A stretch of DNA of 6,860 bases from an uncultured Collinsella sp. (lineage in GTDB: Bacteria > Actinomycetota > Coriobacteriia > Coriobacteriales > Coriobacteriaceae). The stretch is from positions 1 to 6,860 of the forward strand of contig CABSMS010000096.1 in assembly GCA_902478885.1 (NCBI GenBank), in the 5' to 3' direction. Positions within the stretch are counted from its first letter, which is position 1; every line of letters starts with the position of its first letter. The notes below the pieces were generated by a model, which was not told the DNA's origin, did no database searches, and saw nothing but the letters and a program-made list of their open reading frames with translations. Below, piece after piece: positions 5,016 to 6,860 of this stretch. A program made the translations under genes and the position numbers.

Positions 5016-6677
5016 CTACTCGATCGAGAAGATCACGGGATAGAGCGGCTGCTCGCCACGATGGGCGTCGATCTCCAGATCGGGCTGAGCCTCCTCGATA
5101 GCATCGACGATCTCCTGGAAGGCCTCATCGGACAGCTCCTCGCCGGCCAGAATCGTCAGCGCATCGCCCTCCTCTTCCTCCTGCATGCGGTTGATGCAGT
5201 CGAGCGTGACCTGCTTCACGTCGGAACCGACCACGTCGATGGAGCCGGCAATGATGCCCATGACGTCACCGGAGTGAATCGGCGAGCCGTCGGAGGCGCT
5301 GGAGTCGCGCACGGCGCGGGTGACCTCGCCATCGCGGACCTCGCTGATGGCGTCGACCATGGCGGCGACGGCGTCCTCGAGCTCGGAATCGGGCAGGACC
5401 GCGAACAGCGCCGAGAAGGCCTGAGGAACGGTCTTGGTGGGAACGACGGCAACCTTCTTGTCGGTGCAGGCAGAAGCTGCGGCCTCGGCAGCCATGCGGA
5501 TGTTGCCGTTGTTGGGCAGAATGATGGCCGAGGTCGCGTTGACCTGGTCAACGGCGCCCAGCAGGTCTGCAGTCGAGGGGTTCATGGTCTGACCACCCGA
5601 GACGATCACGTCAACGCCGAGGGACTTGAGGATGTCGGCCTCACCGGAACCGGCGGCAACGGCAACAAAGCCCAAGGCCTTGGCGGGCTCGCCGGCCTTC
5701 TCCTGGTCCTCGTGAATCTTAGCGGTACGGTCGTGGGCCTCCATCTCCATGTTGTGGATAAAGACCTCGTAGATCTGACCGAGCTGCAGCATGTGCTCGA
5801 GCACCAGGTTGGGGGTGTTGGAGTGCACATGGATCTTGTAGTCGGGGTAGGCACCCACGAGCAGCTCGCAGTCGCCCATGGAGCCCAGGAACTTAAGGCA
5901 CTCGTCCTCGTCAAAGGGAGCGTCGGCCTTAAAGAGGAACTCGTTGCAGTAGCGGAACTCCGAGCCCTCCCAGTCATCGTTGGCCTCGATCTCAACACGA
6001 CCAAGGGCCGTGTCGCGGGCAGAGCCAGCGGAATCAAACGTAGCGGAGAAATCCTCGACAACGGTGCTGCGGCCAAGTGCTGCGGCCACGAAGTTCTCAA
6101 GGAAGATGGCAAAGCCAAAGGCGCCAGAGTCGACCACGCCGTTCTCCTTCAGAACGGGCAGCAGGTCGGGCGTACGGGCGACGGACTGATAGGCCTCGAC
6201 GACGATGGCGTCGAGCGCATCCTCGGCAGAGAACTTCTTCTTCTCGCACTCGTCTGCCTTGGTCGAGACATCGCGCAGGACCGTGAGGATCGTGCCCTCG
6301 ATGGGCTTACGAACAGCCTGGAAGGCAACCTTGACGGCGCGACGGAAGGCGAAGGCGATGTTGGCAGACGTAATGGGATCGTCGGCAGAGACGAGGCCCT
6401 CGGCCACACCGCGCAGAATCTGCGAGGTGATGACGCCGGAGTTGCCGCGGGCACCCATCAGGGAGCCGTGGGTGATGGCGCCGGCGATGGCCTCCATGTC
6501 GGCATCGGCGGGAAGGGCGGAAAGCTCCTTGGTCACCGAGGCGAGCGTGAGCGACATGTTGGTGCCGGTGTCACCGTCGGGTACGGGGAAGACGTTGAGC
6601 TTGTTGATCTCCTCGGCCTTGTCGGAAACGGCAGCCGCAGCGATCGGAAAACAGGTGCGAATGGTCTTTGCAATCAT
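5016..6677 (-). CDS. fakA: Fatty acid kinase ATP-binding subunit FakA (DAK2 domain, YloV-like)
   Basis: FakA phosphorylates a fatty acid held by a partner FakB (DegV-family) protein, giving acyl-phosphate for phospholipid synthesis. The 553 residues equal the length I recall for Bacillus subtilis YloV. The N-terminal DAK2 nucleotide domain (about 1-200) shows NVFPVPDGDTGTNM (28-41, with Mg-binding D34 and D36), MGARGNSGVI (74-83) and VVDSGAFGF (181-189). The middle domain has C244 with H283-x-H285, matching the zinc site reported for Staphylococcus aureus FakA (recalled, not checked). The FakB-binding C-terminal domain has VSGGQTMNPST (359-369), ILPNNGNI (386-393) and VPTKTVPQ (412-419). No FakB gene is in view. 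The ATG at 6677 is the only candidate, since an in-frame TAG lies shortly upstream. GGAG is rather far (about 13 bases). The gene follows asp23 by 27 bases, as yloU-yloV do. Confidence 0.93.
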   Translation of the reverse strand: MIAKTIRTCFPIAAAAVSDKAEEINKLNVFPVPDGDTGTNMSLTLASVTKELSALPADADMEAIAGAITHGSLMGARGNSGVITSQILRGVAEGLVSADDPITSANIAFAFRRAVKVAFQAVRKPIEGTILTVLRDVSTKADECEKKKFSAEDALDAIVVEAYQSVARTPDLLPVLKENGVVDSGAFGFAIFLENFVAAALGRSTVVEDFSATFDSAGSARDTALGRVEIEANDDWEGSEFRYCNEFLFKADAPFDEDECLKFLGSMGDCELLVGAYPDYKIHVHSNTPNLVLEHMLQLGQIYEVFIHNMEMEAHDRTAKIHEDQEKAGEPAKALGFVAVAAGSGEADILKSLGVDVIVSGGQTMNPSTADLLGAVDQVNATSAIILPNNGNIRMAAEAAASACTDKKVAVVPTKTVPQAFSALFAVLPDSELEDAVAAMVDAISEVRDGEVTRAVRDSSASDGSPIHSGDVMGIIAGSIDVVGSDVKQVTLDCINRMQEEEEGDALTILAGEELSDEAFQEIVDAIEEAQPDLEIDAHRGEQPLYPVIFSIE

Positions 6678-6704
6678 GAGTGGTGAAATCTCCGTGTTCG
6701 GATG

Positions 6705-6821
6705 CTAGTTCAGACGGCTCTTGAGCGCGTCGATGTGAATGCCGATCTTAAGGCTGGCGGGATCGATCTGGGCGATCTCCTGCAGGGTGAAGGCAACGGA
6801 GCTCGAAAGATTGTGGCAGAC
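6705..6821 (-). CDS. Asp23/Gls24 family protein, 3' end only (38 codons)
   Basis: Only the last 38 codons and TAG stop remain; the 5' part is lost at the adapter. The fragment begins VCHNLSSSVAFTLQEI and ends KIGIHIDALKSRLN. Its pattern (V-x-H-N, then SSV-x-F/Y-T-L/V, then a strand ending in I-H-I or V-x-I) aligns by eye with the C-terminus of B. subtilis YloU (VAHN, then KYTVNQ, then VNIYVQG), an Asp23-domain protein. Such proteins are small cytoplasmic alpha/beta proteins of unclear function, some tied to envelope stress or membrane association. Its place 27 bases before fakA is the typical yloU-yloV pairing and is half of the support for this call. The frame continues into the adapter without a stop (DVYKRQ), which would give a false N-terminus in automatic annotation. 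Confidence 0.75.
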   Translation of the reverse strand, partial: VCHNLSSSVAFTLQEIAQIDPASLKIGIHIDALKSRLN

Positions 6822-6860
6822 CTGTCTCTTATACACATCTCCGAGCCCACGAGACTAGCG
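6822..6860 (-). other. Nextera read-2 adapter plus index start (sequencing artefact)
   Basis: Bases 6822-6840 are the reverse complement of the Tn5 mosaic end. Bases 6841-6855 (CCGAGCCCACGAGAC) are the reverse complement of the Nextera read-2 adapter. The last five bases (TAGCG) sit where the i7 sample index begins. This is library sequence, not genome. Biological sequence ends at 6821. Confidence 0.99.

Noticed and set aside
4923..6686. 587-codon open frame on the plus strand, Gly/Val/Asp-rich
   Set aside because: It is the exact antisense shadow of fakA. Its repetitive-looking composition comes from reverse-reading FakA codons. No start signal or domain is visible.
1..6860. Terminal near-inverted repeats of 19 bases at both ends, as in a transposon
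   Set aside because: They are the Tn5 mosaic ends introduced by tagmentation, flanked by known adapter sequence. No transposase gene is present.
1..6860. tRNA, rRNA, riboswitch, CRISPR array, toxin-antitoxin or defence genes
   Set aside because: I looked on both strands. Intergenic spaces are all under 100 bases and show no cloverleaf, array of repeats or known riboswitch core, and all coding sequence is accounted for by housekeeping genes.

Overview
This is an ordinary, densely packed stretch of chromosomal housekeeping genes from an actinobacterium, most likely a gut Coriobacteriia and probably Collinsella or a close relative. That placement is inferred from the GC-rich codon usage, a mycobacterial SepIVA-like coiled-coil protein next to a DUF177 gene, and the neighbouring asp23-fakA-recG-rsmD-coaD order. 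I could not run a search to confirm it. The DNA between 33 and 6821 (6,789 bases) is biological. Bases 1-32 and 6822-6860 are Illumina Nextera (Tn5 tagmentation) adapters left on the contig, with read-1 adapter on the left and reverse-complemented read-2 adapter plus five further bases on the right.

Every gene lies on the minus strand, so the biological reading order runs from right to left. It begins with the 3' end of an Asp23/Gls24-family gene, cut by the adapter. Next come fakA (DAK2-domain fatty acid kinase subunit), recG (branched-DNA helicase), rsmD (16S rRNA m2G966 methyltransferase), coaD (phosphopantetheine adenylyltransferase), a SepIVA/DivIVA-like coiled-coil gene, a DUF177 (YceD-like) gene, rpmF (ribosomal protein L32), a Rho-independent terminator, and the first 67 codons of plsX, cut by the left adapter.

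From asp23 to the DUF177 gene the spacing is very tight: gaps of 27 and 10 bases, overlaps of 4 and 8, a gap of 68, then a one-base TAATG overlap. This looks like one co-transcribed, partly translationally coupled unit. The only clear transcription signal is the hairpin plus U-tract between rpmF and plsX. It sits four bases before the plsX Shine-Dalgarno sequence, so plsX must be reached by read-through or from a promoter upstream of the hairpin.

The genes cover phospholipid precursor supply (FakA and PlsX both make acyl-phosphate), coenzyme A synthesis (CoaD), ribosome production (RsmD, L32, the DUF177 partner of L32), replication-fork repair (RecG) and probably septation (SepIVA-like). I found no RNA gene, mobile element, CRISPR array, defence system or other sign of horizontal transfer. 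The points most worth a second look are the terminator/attenuator arrangement before plsX, the divergent RecG motifs, and the short SepIVA-like protein. No stretch of more than 100 bases of biological sequence lacks a gene.
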